Shown here piece after piece: positions 49,529 to 57,672 of a stretch of 64,000 bases of DNA. Made by a program: the position numbers and the translations under genes. The stretch's first letter is position 1; each line of letters starts with the position of its first letter. Below the pieces are notes generated by a model. The model searched no databases. It had not been told where the DNA came from and saw nothing but the letters and a program-made list of their open reading frames with translations. The stretch is from Streptomyces stelliscabiei (GTDB taxonomy: Bacteria > Actinomycetota > Actinomycetes > Streptomycetales > Streptomycetaceae): positions 4,216,001-4,280,000 of the forward strand of contig NZ_JADBGF010000001.1 of the NCBI RefSeq assembly GCF_014873495.1. The letters are read 5' to 3'.

Positions 49529-50941
49529 TCAGGCCGACGCCGCCGCCTTCGCGGCCTCGCGCACCGCCCCGGCGACCGCGCCCGCGACCTTGTCGTTGAA
49601 GACGCTCGGGATGATGTAGTTCGGGTTCAGCTCGTCCTCGGTCACCACGTTCGCGAGCGCGGTCGCCGCGGCGAGCATCATCTCGGTGTTGACGGTGCGG
49701 GACTGGGCGTCGAGGAGACCGCGGAAGACACCCGGGAAGACCAGCACGTTGTTGATCTGGTTGGGGAAGTCGGAGCGGCCGGTGGCCACGACGGCCGCCG
49801 TCTGCCGGGCCACAGCGGGGTCGACCTCGGGGTCGGGGTTCGCGAGCGCGAACACAATGGCGTTGTCCGCCATGGCGGCCACGTCGTCGCCGTCGAGGAC
49901 GTTCGGGGCGGAGACGCCGATGAAGACGTCGGCGTCGCGCACGGCCTCCTTGAGGGTGCCCGTGAGGTTCTCGGGGTTGGTGTTGTCCGCGATCCAGCGC
50001 AGCGGCGAGTCGGCGGCGGCGTCGACCAGGTCGGCGCGGTCGCAGTGCACGACACCGTGGATGTCGGCCACGACGGCGTTCTTCACACCGGCGGCGATGA
50101 GCAGCTTGAGGATGGCCGTACCGGCCGCGCCGGCGCCCGACATGACGACGCGGATGTCCCCGATCGCCTTGCCCGCGACGCGAAGTGCGTTGGTGAGGGC
50201 GGCGAGGACGACGATCGCCGTGCCGTGCTGGTCGTCGTGGAAGACGGGGATGTCGAGGGCCTCGCGCAGGCGGGCCTCGATCTCGAAGCAGCGGGGCGCG
50301 GAGATGTCCTCCAGGTTGATGCCCGCGAAGCCGGGGGCGATGGCCTTGACGATCTCGACGATCGCGTCGGTGTCCTGGGTGTCCAGGCACAGCGGCCAGG
50401 CGTCGATGCCGGCGAACCGCTTGAAGAGGGCCGCCTTGCCCTCCATGACGGGCAGCGCGGCCTTGGGGCCGATGTTGCCGAGGCCCAGCACGGCGGAGCC
50501 GTCCGTCACGACCGCAACGGAGTTGCGCTTGATGGTGAGGCGGCGGGCGTCCTCGGGGTTCTCGGCGATCGCCATGCAGACGCGGGCCACACCGGGGGTG
50601 TAGATCATCGACAGGTCGTCACGGTTGCGGATGGGGTGCTTGGACGCCATCTCGATCTTGCCGCCGAGGTGCATCAGGAACGTACGGTCGGAGACCTTGC
50701 CGAGCGTCACGCCCTCGATGTGCCGCAGCTGCTCGACGATCTCGTCGGCGTGCGCGGTGGAGGTGGCGGCGATGGTGACGTCGATGCGGAGCTTCTCGTG
50801 GCCGGATGCGGTCACGTCGAGGCCCGTCACCGAGCCTCCGTGGGACTCGACGGCTCCGGTGAGCTGGGAGACCGCGGTTCCGCTCGCGGGCACCTCCAGC
50901 CGGACCGTCATCGAGTAGGAGACGCTGGGCGCCGTTGCCAT
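49529..50941 (-). CDS. NAD-dependent malic enzyme with N-terminal ACT-like domain
   Basis: 470 residues. Residues 1-85 (VSYSMTVRLEVPASGTAVSQ LTGAVESHGGSVTGLDVTAS) form an ACT-type regulatory domain. The malic enzyme core follows: SMIYTPGVARVCMAIAENPE, TDGSAVLGLGNIGPKAALPV MEGKAALFK, and the Rossmann GAGAAGTAILKLLIAAG. It decarboxylates malate to pyruvate. NAD preference is by synteny with the S. coelicolor enzyme; cofactor specificity is not proven. A short palindrome lies about 100 bp upstream. Confidence 0.92.
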   Translation of the reverse strand: MATAPSVSYSMTVRLEVPASGTAVSQLTGAVESHGGSVTGLDVTASGHEKLRIDVTIAATSTAHADEIVEQLRHIEGVTLGKVSDRTFLMHLGGKIEMASKHPIRNRDDLSMIYTPGVARVCMAIAENPEDARRLTIKRNSVAVVTDGSAVLGLGNIGPKAALPVMEGKAALFKRFAGIDAWPLCLDTQDTDAIVEIVKAIAPGFAGINLEDISAPRCFEIEARLREALDIPVFHDDQHGTAIVVLAALTNALRVAGKAIGDIRVVMSGAGAAGTAILKLLIAAGVKNAVVADIHGVVHCDRADLVDAAADSPLRWIADNTNPENLTGTLKEAVRDADVFIGVSAPNVLDGDDVAAMADNAIVFALANPDPEVDPAVARQTAAVVATGRSDFPNQINNVLVFPGVFRGLLDAQSRTVNTEMMLAAATALANVVTEDELNPNYIIPSVFNDKVAGAVAGAVREAAKAAASA

Positions 50942-51041
50942 GGCCGACTTCCTCTGCTTTCGCGTACTTCTGCTACTGCGTTTGCTGCGTTTTGCCGTCC
51001 GATCGTCGCACCTACCGCCGGGTAGGCGTTAGCCGTCCGGG

Positions 51042-51064
51042 GTTGAGAACGTTTTGTTCTCAAC
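51042..51064. promoter_or_regulatory. GTTGAGAAC palindrome upstream of malic enzyme
   Basis: GTTGAGAAC-GTTTT-GTTCTCAAC, perfect 9-bp arms. It lies 101-123 bp upstream of the malic enzyme start and 3 bp from a terminator. It resembles GAAC-N-GTTC type operators but has five, not four, spacer bases, so it is not a canonical actinobacterial LexA box. Confidence 0.55.
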
Positions 51065-51066
51065 AA

Positions 51067-51102
51067 GAAGAGGTCCACGTCACATTCGACGTGGACCTCT
51101 TC
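51067..51102 (-). terminator. Terminator after the HelD-type gene
   Basis: 15-bp perfect stem GAAGAGGTCCACGTC / GACGTGGACCTCTTC with a 6-nt loop; 215 bp past the helicase stop. Confidence 0.75.
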
Positions 51103-51316
51103 GTACGTTCAGTGGCACCGACCCGCCATGCTCGCCTCGCGGCAAGTGGTCGCTCGTAGCGACGAAGGTTGGGCCCGGGGGCTTGGATCGAGCCGGTGCC
51201 TTATTCAGGTTAACAGGCGCCTGAGAACTCGGGGAGGTGCTGGTGCGTCGGCGGGTGCGCGTGGTGTGCGGTTGCTCGCGCAGTTCCCTCTCCGCCGCCG
51301 ACGACCGGCTTCCCCC

Positions 51317-53614
51317 TCAGTCCCGCAACAGGTCGGGGATCCCGTCGGCGTCCGGGTCGTCGCGGTCCGCCGAGACGACCGTCAGCTGCTGCGTCGCCCG
51401 GGTGAGTGCGACGTACAACACACGCAGCCCCGCCGGGCTCTCGTCCGCGATCTCCGCCGGGGAGACGACCACCGTGGCGTCGTACTCCAGTCCCTTCGCC
51501 TCCAGGCTGCCGAGGGCGACGACGCGGTCCCCGAGGCCGGCCAGCCAGCGGGCGGCCTCGTCGCGGCGGTTCATGGCGACGACGACGCCGACCGTGCCGT
51601 CGACGAGGTCCAGCAGGCGCGCGGCCTCCGCGCGGACCGTGCGGGCCAGGGTCTCGCGGGCGGCCGTGACGAAGCGCGGCTCGACGCCGGTGGAGCGGAC
51701 CGCCGAGGGGGACTCGGAGCCCGGCATCGCCAGCGCGAGCACCTTGGCCGCCAGTTCGGCGATCTCGGCCGGGTTGCGGTAGTTGACGGTGAGGGTGAAC
51801 CGGCGGCGCGGGCGGGTGCCCAGAGCCTCGTCGCGGGCCTCGGCCGCCTCGTCCGGGTCGGACCAGGAGGACTGGGCGGGGTCCCCCACGACCGTCCAGG
51901 TGGCGTGGCGGCCGCGGCGGCCCACCATGCGCCACTGCATCGGGGTGAGGTCCTGCGCCTCGTCGACGATGACGTGCGCGTACTCGGTGCGCTCCTGCGC
52001 CAGCCGCTCGGCCCGCTCCCGCTGGGTCTCCTCGCGGACGGGCATCAGCTCCTCCAGACCCGTGAGCTGGTCCAGGGGGTCGAGGTCGCGCTTCTTCCTG
52101 GGGCGGGCCGGGACACCGAGGACGGCCTGGAGTTCGTCCAGCACGGCGACGTCGTGGACCGAGAGGCCCTCCCGTTTCAGGGAGCGGGCGACCCGGCGGA
52201 CCTCGCTCGGATTCAGGATGCGCCGGGCCCAGCGGCCGAGGCGGCGCTCGTCGGACATGGCCGCCAGCACGCCGCGCGGGGTCAGCTCGGGCCACCAGGC
52301 GTCGAGGAAGGCGATGAAGTCGTCCTCGCTCGTGATGTCCTCGTCGAAGGAGGAGCGCAGCTCGGCGGCCAGCTCCGGGTCGCTGTGCCGGCCCGCCGCT
52401 CCCGACCGGGCCCACAGGGCGTCGAGGAGGAGCTTGCGGGCGCGAGGGCGCAGCAGGTTGACGGGGGCCGTGCCGCCGAGCGCGTTCTGGCGGACGCGGT
52501 CCAGTTCGGGGGCCTCCAGCTCGATGCGCCGGCCGAAGGCGACGACCCGCAGGCGGGTGGGCGCGTCACCCGACTCCAGGGCGCCCCGCGCGGCCTTCCG
52601 CAGCACCTTGAGCATGCGGTACGAGCCCTTGGCCCGGGCCACGGCCGGGGAGTCGTACAGCGTGGCCCCGACGCCGTCGACCAGGGAGCCGATCGCCCGG
52701 ATGGCGACCTGGCCCTCCTCACCGAGGGACGGCAGCACGCCCTCGGTGTAGGCGACCAGCAGCGGGGTCGGGGAGACGATCAGGATGCCGCCCGCGTACC
52801 GGCGCCGGTCCTGGTAGAGGAGGTACGCCGCCCGGTGCAGGGCGACGGCCGTCTTGCCCGTCCCGGGGCCGCCCTCGACATAGGTCACGGAGGCGGCGGG
52901 GGCGCGGATGACCAGGTCCTGCTCGGCCTGGATGGACGCGACGATGTCACGCATGGTGTGGCTGCGGGCCTGGCCGAGGGCGGCCATCAGCGCGCCGTCG
53001 CCGATGACGGCCAGCTGACCGCCGTCGAGGGAGGCCTTCAGCTCGGGGCGCATCAGGTCGTCCTCGACGCCGAGCACCTTGCGGCCCTTGGAGCGGATGA
53101 CCCGACGGCGGACGACCCGGCCGGGGTCGACCGGGGTCGAGCGGTAGAAGGGAGCGGCGGCCGGGGCGCGCCAGTCGATGACCAGCGGCGCGTACTCCGA
53201 GTCCAGGACGCCGATACGGCCGATGTGGAGGGTCTCGGCGATGTCGGCGGTGTCGTCGGGGCGGACGGCGCCCTCGGCCGGTTCGACGGCGGTGTACGCG
53301 CCGTCGGGGCCCTTCTTGCCGTCCTTGCCGAGCAGCAGGTCGATACGGCCGAACAGGAAGTCCTCGAACTCGTTGTTCAGCCGGTTCAGATGGATGCCGG
53401 CGCGGAAGACCTGGGCGTCCCGCTCGGCGAGTGCGCCGGGGGTGCCGACCTGGCCGCGCTGGGCCGCGTCGTTCATCAGGAACTCGGCCTCGTGGATCTT
53501 CTCCTCAAGGCGCCGGTACACCCGGTCCAGATGTTCCTGTTCGACGCCGATCTCCTTCTCACGTACCGAGTCGTGAGCGGAGTCGAGCGTTTCCTGCTGA
53601 ACCTGAGCGGCCAC
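51317..53614 (-). CDS. HelD-type RNA polymerase-associated ATPase
   Basis: 765 residues. N-terminal coiled-coil (EKEIGVEQEHLDRVYRRLEE KIHEAE), Walker A GGPGTGKTAVALHRAAYLLY, and UvrD-like motifs IVDEAQDLTPMQWRMVGRR, VGDPAQSSW, NYRNPAEIAELAAKVLA and the C-terminal ALTRATQQLTVVSADR. HelD proteins pull RNA polymerase from stalled complexes; some actinobacterial relatives (HelR) give rifamycin resistance. The GTG at 53614 has AAGGGGG five bases upstream. No rifamycin-associated element was seen in front of it. Confidence 0.88.
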   Translation of the reverse strand: MAAQVQQETLDSAHDSVREKEIGVEQEHLDRVYRRLEEKIHEAEFLMNDAAQRGQVGTPGALAERDAQVFRAGIHLNRLNNEFEDFLFGRIDLLLGKDGKKGPDGAYTAVEPAEGAVRPDDTADIAETLHIGRIGVLDSEYAPLVIDWRAPAAAPFYRSTPVDPGRVVRRRVIRSKGRKVLGVEDDLMRPELKASLDGGQLAVIGDGALMAALGQARSHTMRDIVASIQAEQDLVIRAPAASVTYVEGGPGTGKTAVALHRAAYLLYQDRRRYAGGILIVSPTPLLVAYTEGVLPSLGEEGQVAIRAIGSLVDGVGATLYDSPAVARAKGSYRMLKVLRKAARGALESGDAPTRLRVVAFGRRIELEAPELDRVRQNALGGTAPVNLLRPRARKLLLDALWARSGAAGRHSDPELAAELRSSFDEDITSEDDFIAFLDAWWPELTPRGVLAAMSDERRLGRWARRILNPSEVRRVARSLKREGLSVHDVAVLDELQAVLGVPARPRKKRDLDPLDQLTGLEELMPVREETQRERAERLAQERTEYAHVIVDEAQDLTPMQWRMVGRRGRHATWTVVGDPAQSSWSDPDEAAEARDEALGTRPRRRFTLTVNYRNPAEIAELAAKVLALAMPGSESPSAVRSTGVEPRFVTAARETLARTVRAEAARLLDLVDGTVGVVVAMNRRDEAARWLAGLGDRVVALGSLEAKGLEYDATVVVSPAEIADESPAGLRVLYVALTRATQQLTVVSADRDDPDADGIPDLLRD

Positions 53615-53662
53615 CCGGGCCCCCTTCTGACGTGCTGGGCAGCCGTCCACCGTACGCGAAAA

Positions 53663-53696
53663 GGACCCCGTCAGGCTATGTGCCCGACCGGGGTCC
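53663..53696 (-). terminator. Terminator of the sigU-rsuA operon
   Basis: GGACCCCG / CGGGGTCC arms (8 bp) around an 18-nt loop, 23 bp past the anti-sigma stop. Confidence 0.55.
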
Positions 53697-53718
53697 CTTC
53701 ACCACGCGTTCCGACGTG

Positions 53719-54537
53719 TCATGCCTTGACCGAGACGAGCTTCTTCCCGCTGAAGGTCAGAACCTCGAAGTGGTCGATCTGGTCCGGCGTGAAGGCGGCG
53801 CCGCCGTGGGTGTAGAGCGGCTGTTTGGCCTGCTCGGTCTTGGCGTCCTTGATGCCGTAGCCCCACTTCGGAACCGACCAGGAGGTGACCGTCTCGCGCT
53901 CGCCGTTCTTGCCGACGGCGATGAGCGAGCACTTCTCCGGGCCCTTGACGTTCTTCAGCTCCAGGACCGCGTGCGTGCCCCAGGCCTTGGGCTCCATGGC
54001 GATCGTGGCGCTGACCTGGGTGGCCGCGTCGGTGCCCGAGACCTTGTCCTTGTCGGCCATCTTGACGAAGGCCTCCTGGGCGGGGCCGGTGGCGGTCTGC
54101 TCCGTGCCCGAGTCGCCGCCGCCCGTCGTCGCGAAGACGGCCGTCGGGCCGCCGACGATCAGGGCGACGCCCGCCGCCAGCATGAAGAAGTTGCGCCGGC
54201 TCTTCTTCGCGCGGTGCTGGACGACCTCGCCGACCAGTCGGTCCGCGAGTCCGGTGGTCGGTTTCGCGGACAGGGACTCGCCGATCGCGGGGGTGCCCTG
54301 AGCGGCGGGCAGGTCCGCGAGCGCGGCCAGCATCGGTTCCATACCGGCCAGCTCGTCGAGCTGCTGGCCGCACCACTCGCACGTGGCGAGATGGATTTCG
54401 AACTGTGTGGCCTCGGCGTCGTCCAGTATCCCGAGGGCGTACGCGCCTACGGTCTCGTGGATGTTGTCGCCGGACCCCTGGGCTCCTTGCACAGATCCGG
54501 GCATTCCCGGTCCATACCCCCCGTAGATGTTGCTCAT
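53719..54537 (-). CDS. rsuA: Anti-sigma factor RsuA
   Basis: 272 residues. A zinc anti-sigma (ZAS) domain, H27 in NIHETVGAYALGILDD and HLATCEWC (H49, C53, C56), is followed by one membrane segment at 117-136 (FFMLAAGVALIVGGPTAVFA) and an extracytoplasmic domain resembling RskA C-termini. Its ATG overlaps the stop of the sigma gene (ATGA). It should hold the ECF sigma at the membrane until released by a cell-envelope signal. Symbol from S. coelicolor synteny. Confidence 0.9.
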   Translation of the reverse strand: MSNIYGGYGPGMPGSVQGAQGSGDNIHETVGAYALGILDDAEATQFEIHLATCEWCGQQLDELAGMEPMLAALADLPAAQGTPAIGESLSAKPTTGLADRLVGEVVQHRAKKSRRNFFMLAAGVALIVGGPTAVFATTGGGDSGTEQTATGPAQEAFVKMADKDKVSGTDAATQVSATIAMEPKAWGTHAVLELKNVKGPEKCSLIAVGKNGERETVTSWSVPKWGYGIKDAKTEQAKQPLYTHGGAAFTPDQIDHFEVLTFSGKKLVSVKA

Positions 54538-55109
54538 GCCGTCACCCCGCGCTCCTCTAGAGCCAGCTTCATCGACCGCAGGGCGTAGAACACCCGGGAG
54601 CGGACGGTGCCACTGGGGATGCCAAGCGTCTCGGCCGCCTCATTGACCGTACGCCCTTTGAAATAGGTCTCGACCAGGACTTCCCTGTGAGCAGGGGTCA
54701 GGTCGTCCAGCGCGTCCGACAGTGTCATCAGCCACAACGCCTTGTCGATCTCGTCCTCCGCGGGGATGACCTCCAGCGGCGACGGGTCGACCTCCTGCGG
54801 CCGGGCCTGCCGGCTGCGGTGGCCGTCGATGACGATGCGACGTGCGACCGTCACCAGCCAGGGGCGTACCGATCCGGTAGCTCGATTGAGCTGACCGGCG
54901 TTCTTCCAGGCCCGGATGAGAGTTTCCTGCACAACGTCCTCGGCGCGCTGGCGGTCGCCCGCGACCAGACGCAGCACGTACGCGAGCAAGGGTCCAGCGT
55001 GCTCGCGGTACAGCGCGCGCATCAGCTCCTCATCAGGCTCTGAGGGCTGCGATGCGCGATGTCGTGCCCTGTGCGGGCGTTCATCGGCCACAGCGGAATC
55101 CTTGCGCAC
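54534..55109 (-). CDS. sigU: ECF sigma factor SigU
   Basis: 191 residues. Region 2: REHAGPLLAYVLRLVAGDRQ RAEDVVQETLIRAWKN; region 4: LTPAHREVLVETYFKGRTVN EAAETLGIPSGTVRSRVFYA LRSMK. The GTG at 55109 has GGAGG five bases upstream. In S. coelicolor loss of RsuA frees SigU and changes secreted proteins and differentiation. Overlaps rsuA by four bases. The sigma-type family is certain; the SigU name is from gene order. Confidence 0.88.
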   Translation of the reverse strand: MRKDSAVADERPHRARHRASQPSEPDEELMRALYREHAGPLLAYVLRLVAGDRQRAEDVVQETLIRAWKNAGQLNRATGSVRPWLVTVARRIVIDGHRSRQARPQEVDPSPLEVIPAEDEIDKALWLMTLSDALDDLTPAHREVLVETYFKGRTVNEAAETLGIPSGTVRSRVFYALRSMKLALEERGVTA

Positions 55110-55399
55110 GGCTACCTCCGGTGTCCGGGGGTTCCCCCAGTCGGTCGCTCACATCGGGATACGTAGGTAACCAGTTGTGTGTTCAGAGTTGAGCCACAAC
55201 TTTCTCGATTAAACGCGGTGCGGGTGGGGCAGCTGGGGGACAAGTGGCCCCATATCCGCGCTTAAACCGGCACGCATGGACGGGAATTGTGAAGACACCC
55301 GCGTCGCGATGTGAAAAACAGCACTGCTGCTTCTTTACGCCGACCTGATGTTTGCCCAACTGTCGGTAGGGGTACGGCGGCTGGGCATTTCTGCCCCGA
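55110..55399. other. Intergenic region with sigU promoter
   Basis: 290 bp. The segment 55160-55250 is locally A+T-richer than its surroundings and contains GTTGAGCCACAAC, a weak inverted pair. No recognised -35/-10 of the SigU type, RNA or gene. Confidence 0.4.
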
Positions 55400-56032
55400 C
55401 TAGGCGCGGGCCAGGGCCGCTCGGCGGCGGTGACGGGCCACGCGCTCGCGATTGCCGCAGACCTCGCTGGAGCACCAGCGGCGGCGCCGGCCGCGGGAGG
55501 TGTCGACGTACACGATGGGGCAGTTGTCGCCCGCGCAGCGGCGCAGGGCGGTGCGGGCCACCGGGTCGGTGAGCAGTTCCACGGTGTCGCGGGCGATCAG
55601 GGCGAGCAGGGCGGCGCAGTCGGGGGTGTGGTCCAGGACGCGGGTGAGGGTGCCGTCGTCCGTGCGGACGGCCCGGGGGGCCGGGACGGGGGCGCACGCC
55701 AGGTCGTTGACCCTCGCCAGGGACAGGTCGAAGGGGCGGGGGTCGGGGGCGCGGTCGGGAGCGGGGGCGCGGTCGGGAGCGGGGGCGCGGTCGGGAGCGG
55801 GGGCGCGGTCGGGATCGTCCCGGACCAACTGTCCGATGTGTCCGCGTAGTTCCCTGAAGTCCACCAGCCAGTGAGGGGTGATGTGCGCGAGGGGGGTGTC
55901 GTCGGGGACCAGGCGGGCGGCGGTGATCCAGGTGCGCAGGCCGCCCGGGGAGTCGAGTTGTTCCTCGGGGTGGGTGGTGGCGAGGAAGTCCAGGCAGAGG
56001 TGGCCGCAGTCGAAGCGGGGGGTTTGTTCCAT
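55400..56032 (-). CDS. CGNR zinc-finger protein (ABATE domain)
   Basis: 210 residues. N-terminal ABATE-type region (FDCGHLCLDFLATTHPEEQL DSPGGLRTWITAARLVP) and C-terminal CGNR finger: RRCAGDNCPIVYVDTSRGRR RRWCSSEVCGNRERVARHRR R, with C-x4-C and C-x4-C ligands. The family are putative one-finger DNA-binding regulators. Residues about 73-95 are a PDRAPA repeat from an 18-bp tandem DNA repeat. ATG at 56032. Target unknown. Confidence 0.85.
   Translation of the reverse strand: MEQTPRFDCGHLCLDFLATTHPEEQLDSPGGLRTWITAARLVPDDTPLAHITPHWLVDFRELRGHIGQLVRDDPDRAPAPDRAPAPDRAPAPDRAPDPRPFDLSLARVNDLACAPVPAPRAVRTDDGTLTRVLDHTPDCAALLALIARDTVELLTDPVARTALRRCAGDNCPIVYVDTSRGRRRRWCSSEVCGNRERVARHRRRAALARA
55748..55817 (-). 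repeat. 18-bp tandem repeat in the CGNR gene
   Basis: GGCGCGGTCGGGAGCGGG in three full adjacent copies (55748, 55766, 55784) plus a partial fourth, coding PDRAPA repeats in the linker between domains. Confidence 0.9.
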
Positions 56033-56239
56033 GGGGCTGTCACCGCCGTGGGGTTGCCGGCCGGCAGGGGTGCGCTGGGGAGGTGCGTACCCCTTACAGT
56101 GCCTGGGCTCACTCCGTGCGGGAAGCCTCCGGGGTGCGGGGGATTCTGGTCGCCCCCGCCGCCCTTACCCGTCCCGTCCTCAGGGGCTGCGCCCCTACGA
56201 CCCCCGGCCGCGGGTCCGGTGGGGCTGGTCGCGCAGTTC

Positions 56240-56295
56240 CCCGCGCCCCTTGGGCAGCAGGGGGCTGCGCCCCACTGCTGCCCAAGGGGCGCGGG
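56240..56295 (-). terminator. Terminator of nnaR with interspersed element
   Basis: 21-bp perfect stem (left arm 56240-56260, right arm 56275-56295), loop GGGGCTGCGCCCCA, ending 4 bp past the nnaR stop. Continuous with GGGGCTGGTCGCGCAGTTCC, a reversed copy of the interspersed element. Confidence 0.85.
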
Positions 56296-56299
56296 CCTC

Positions 56300-57520
56300 T
56301 TACGCGTCGTACTTCGTGTCCGCCGCCGGGTCCAGGGCCAGGCGGTAGCCGCGTTTGACCACCGTCTGGATGAGTTTGGGGGTGCCCAGGGCTGTGCGGA
56401 GGCGGGCCATGGCTGTTTCCACGGCGTGTTCGTCGCGGCCCGCGCCGGGGAGGGCCTTGAGGAGGTCCGAGCGGGGGACGACCCAGCCCGGCCTGCGGCA
56501 CAACGCGCGCAGCAGGGACATCCCGGCCGGGGGGACGGGTCGGAGGTCGCCGTCGACGAGGACGGCGTGGCCGCGGATCTCCACACGGTGGCCGGCGATG
56601 GGCAGGGTGCGGGCGCGGCCGGGGAGTTCCTGGCACAGGAGCTGGACGAGAGGGCCGAGACGGAAGCGCTCGGGCTGGACCGTGTCCACGCCGTGGGCCT
56701 GGAGGGGCAGGGCCGTCACCGGGCCCACGCAGGCGGGGAGGACGTCGTGGTTGAGGGCGTTGAGCAACTCCGGGAGCAGGCCCCGGTCTTCGGCGCGGGA
56801 GAGCAGGGACGCCGCCGCCGGGGCGCTGGTGAAGGTGAGGGCGTCGACGCCGCGGCCGATCGCCGAGTCGAGGAGGCGGTCCACGGGGGTGATGTCCTCG
56901 GGGGGCATCCAGCGGTAGACGGGGACGCCCACGACCTCGGCCCCGGCGGCGCGCAGGGACTCCACGAAGCCGGGGAGCGGTTCGCCGTGCAGCTGGATGG
57001 CGAGACGGCGGCCCTCGACGCCTTGCTCCAGCAGCCGGTCGAGGACTTCGGCCATGGACTCGGAGGAGGGGGACCATTCCTCCGTGAGGCCGGCGGCCCG
57101 GATCGCGCCCTTCACCTTCGGTCCGCGCGCCAGGACCTCGACTCCCCGCAGGCGGTCGAGGAGCGCCTCACCGAGGCCCCAGCCGTCCGCCGCCTCGATC
57201 CAGCCGCGGAAGCCGATGGCGGTCGTCGCCACCACGATGTCGGGTGCCTGGTCGATCAGGCCCTTGGTCGCGGCGAGCAGTTCGCTGTCGTCGGCGAGCG
57301 GCACGATGCGCAGGGCGGGCGCGTGCAGGACCGCGGCGCCGCGGCGCTGGAGGAGTGCTCCGAGTTCGTCGGCCCGGCGGGCGGCCGTCACCCCCACGGT
57401 GAAGCCCGCGAGCGGCCCGTGTTCCGGCTGCGCTGTTCGATCCATCCGATCCATCAGAACCGTCCTGTCTGGTCGATCGGCTCGATCTGATCGCTCGGGT
57501 CGCTGCTGTTCGTCGTACAT
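56300..57520 (-). CDS. nnaR: NnaR-type nitrate/nitrite assimilation regulator
   Basis: 406 residues. Residues about 35-290 resemble uroporphyrinogen-III synthase (HemD): GFTVGVTAARRADELGALLQ RRGAAVLHAP and IQLHGEPLPGFVESLRAAGA EVVGVPVYRWMPP. The last 95 are an OmpR-type winged helix (MSLLRALCRRPGWVVPRSDL LKALPGAGRDEHAVETAMAR LRTALG). This fusion is NnaR, which with GlnR activates nitrate/nitrite genes in S. coelicolor. narK is next to it. N-terminal residues 1-33 are a low-complexity DRTDR tail; start is the ATG at 57520. Confidence 0.9.
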   Translation of the reverse strand: MYDEQQRPERSDRADRPDRTVLMDRMDRTAQPEHGPLAGFTVGVTAARRADELGALLQRRGAAVLHAPALRIVPLADDSELLAATKGLIDQAPDIVVATTAIGFRGWIEAADGWGLGEALLDRLRGVEVLARGPKVKGAIRAAGLTEEWSPSSESMAEVLDRLLEQGVEGRRLAIQLHGEPLPGFVESLRAAGAEVVGVPVYRWMPPEDITPVDRLLDSAIGRGVDALTFTSAPAAASLLSRAEDRGLLPELLNALNHDVLPACVGPVTALPLQAHGVDTVQPERFRLGPLVQLLCQELPGRARTLPIAGHRVEIRGHAVLVDGDLRPVPPAGMSLLRALCRRPGWVVPRSDLLKALPGAGRDEHAVETAMARLRTALGTPKLIQTVVKRGYRLALDPAADTKYDA

Positions 57521-57584
57521 GGCTCTCGTCCCGCAGTCGAATCGTTGCCCTCAGTACGGTGGCACGGGCTGGTGCGCCCCCATG

Positions 57585-57625
57585 CCGAACGAGCCTGTCA
57601 ACGGCGCGTGACAGGCTCGGTTCGG
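57585..57625 (-). terminator. Terminator of narK
   Basis: 16-bp stem with one bulged base (CCGAAC-GAGCCTGTCA / TGACAGGCTCGGTTCGG), loop ACGGCGCG, 48 bp past the narK stop. Confidence 0.75.
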
Positions 57626-57672
57626 GTTGATGTCGCTGGTGTTACGTCGCACGTGTCACGGCATGGGCGATG

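Larger units (their letters stand above)
50942..51316. other. Intergenic region with palindrome and terminator
   Basis: 375 bp between the malic enzyme start and the HelD stop. It contains the GTTGAGAAC palindrome (51042-51064), the helicase terminator (51067-51102) and, at 51240-51295, a degraded copy of the interspersed element (GTTGCTCGCGCAGTTCCC). No gene. Confidence 0.6.

Noticed and set aside
51042..51064. LexA/SOS box
   Set aside because: The spacer between GAAC and GTTC is five bases, not four, and no DNA-repair gene is downstream.
53615..53720. Possible rifamycin-associated element ahead of the HelD-type gene
   Set aside because: The expected GC-flanked inverted motif is not there; the inverted repeat seen belongs to the rsuA terminator.
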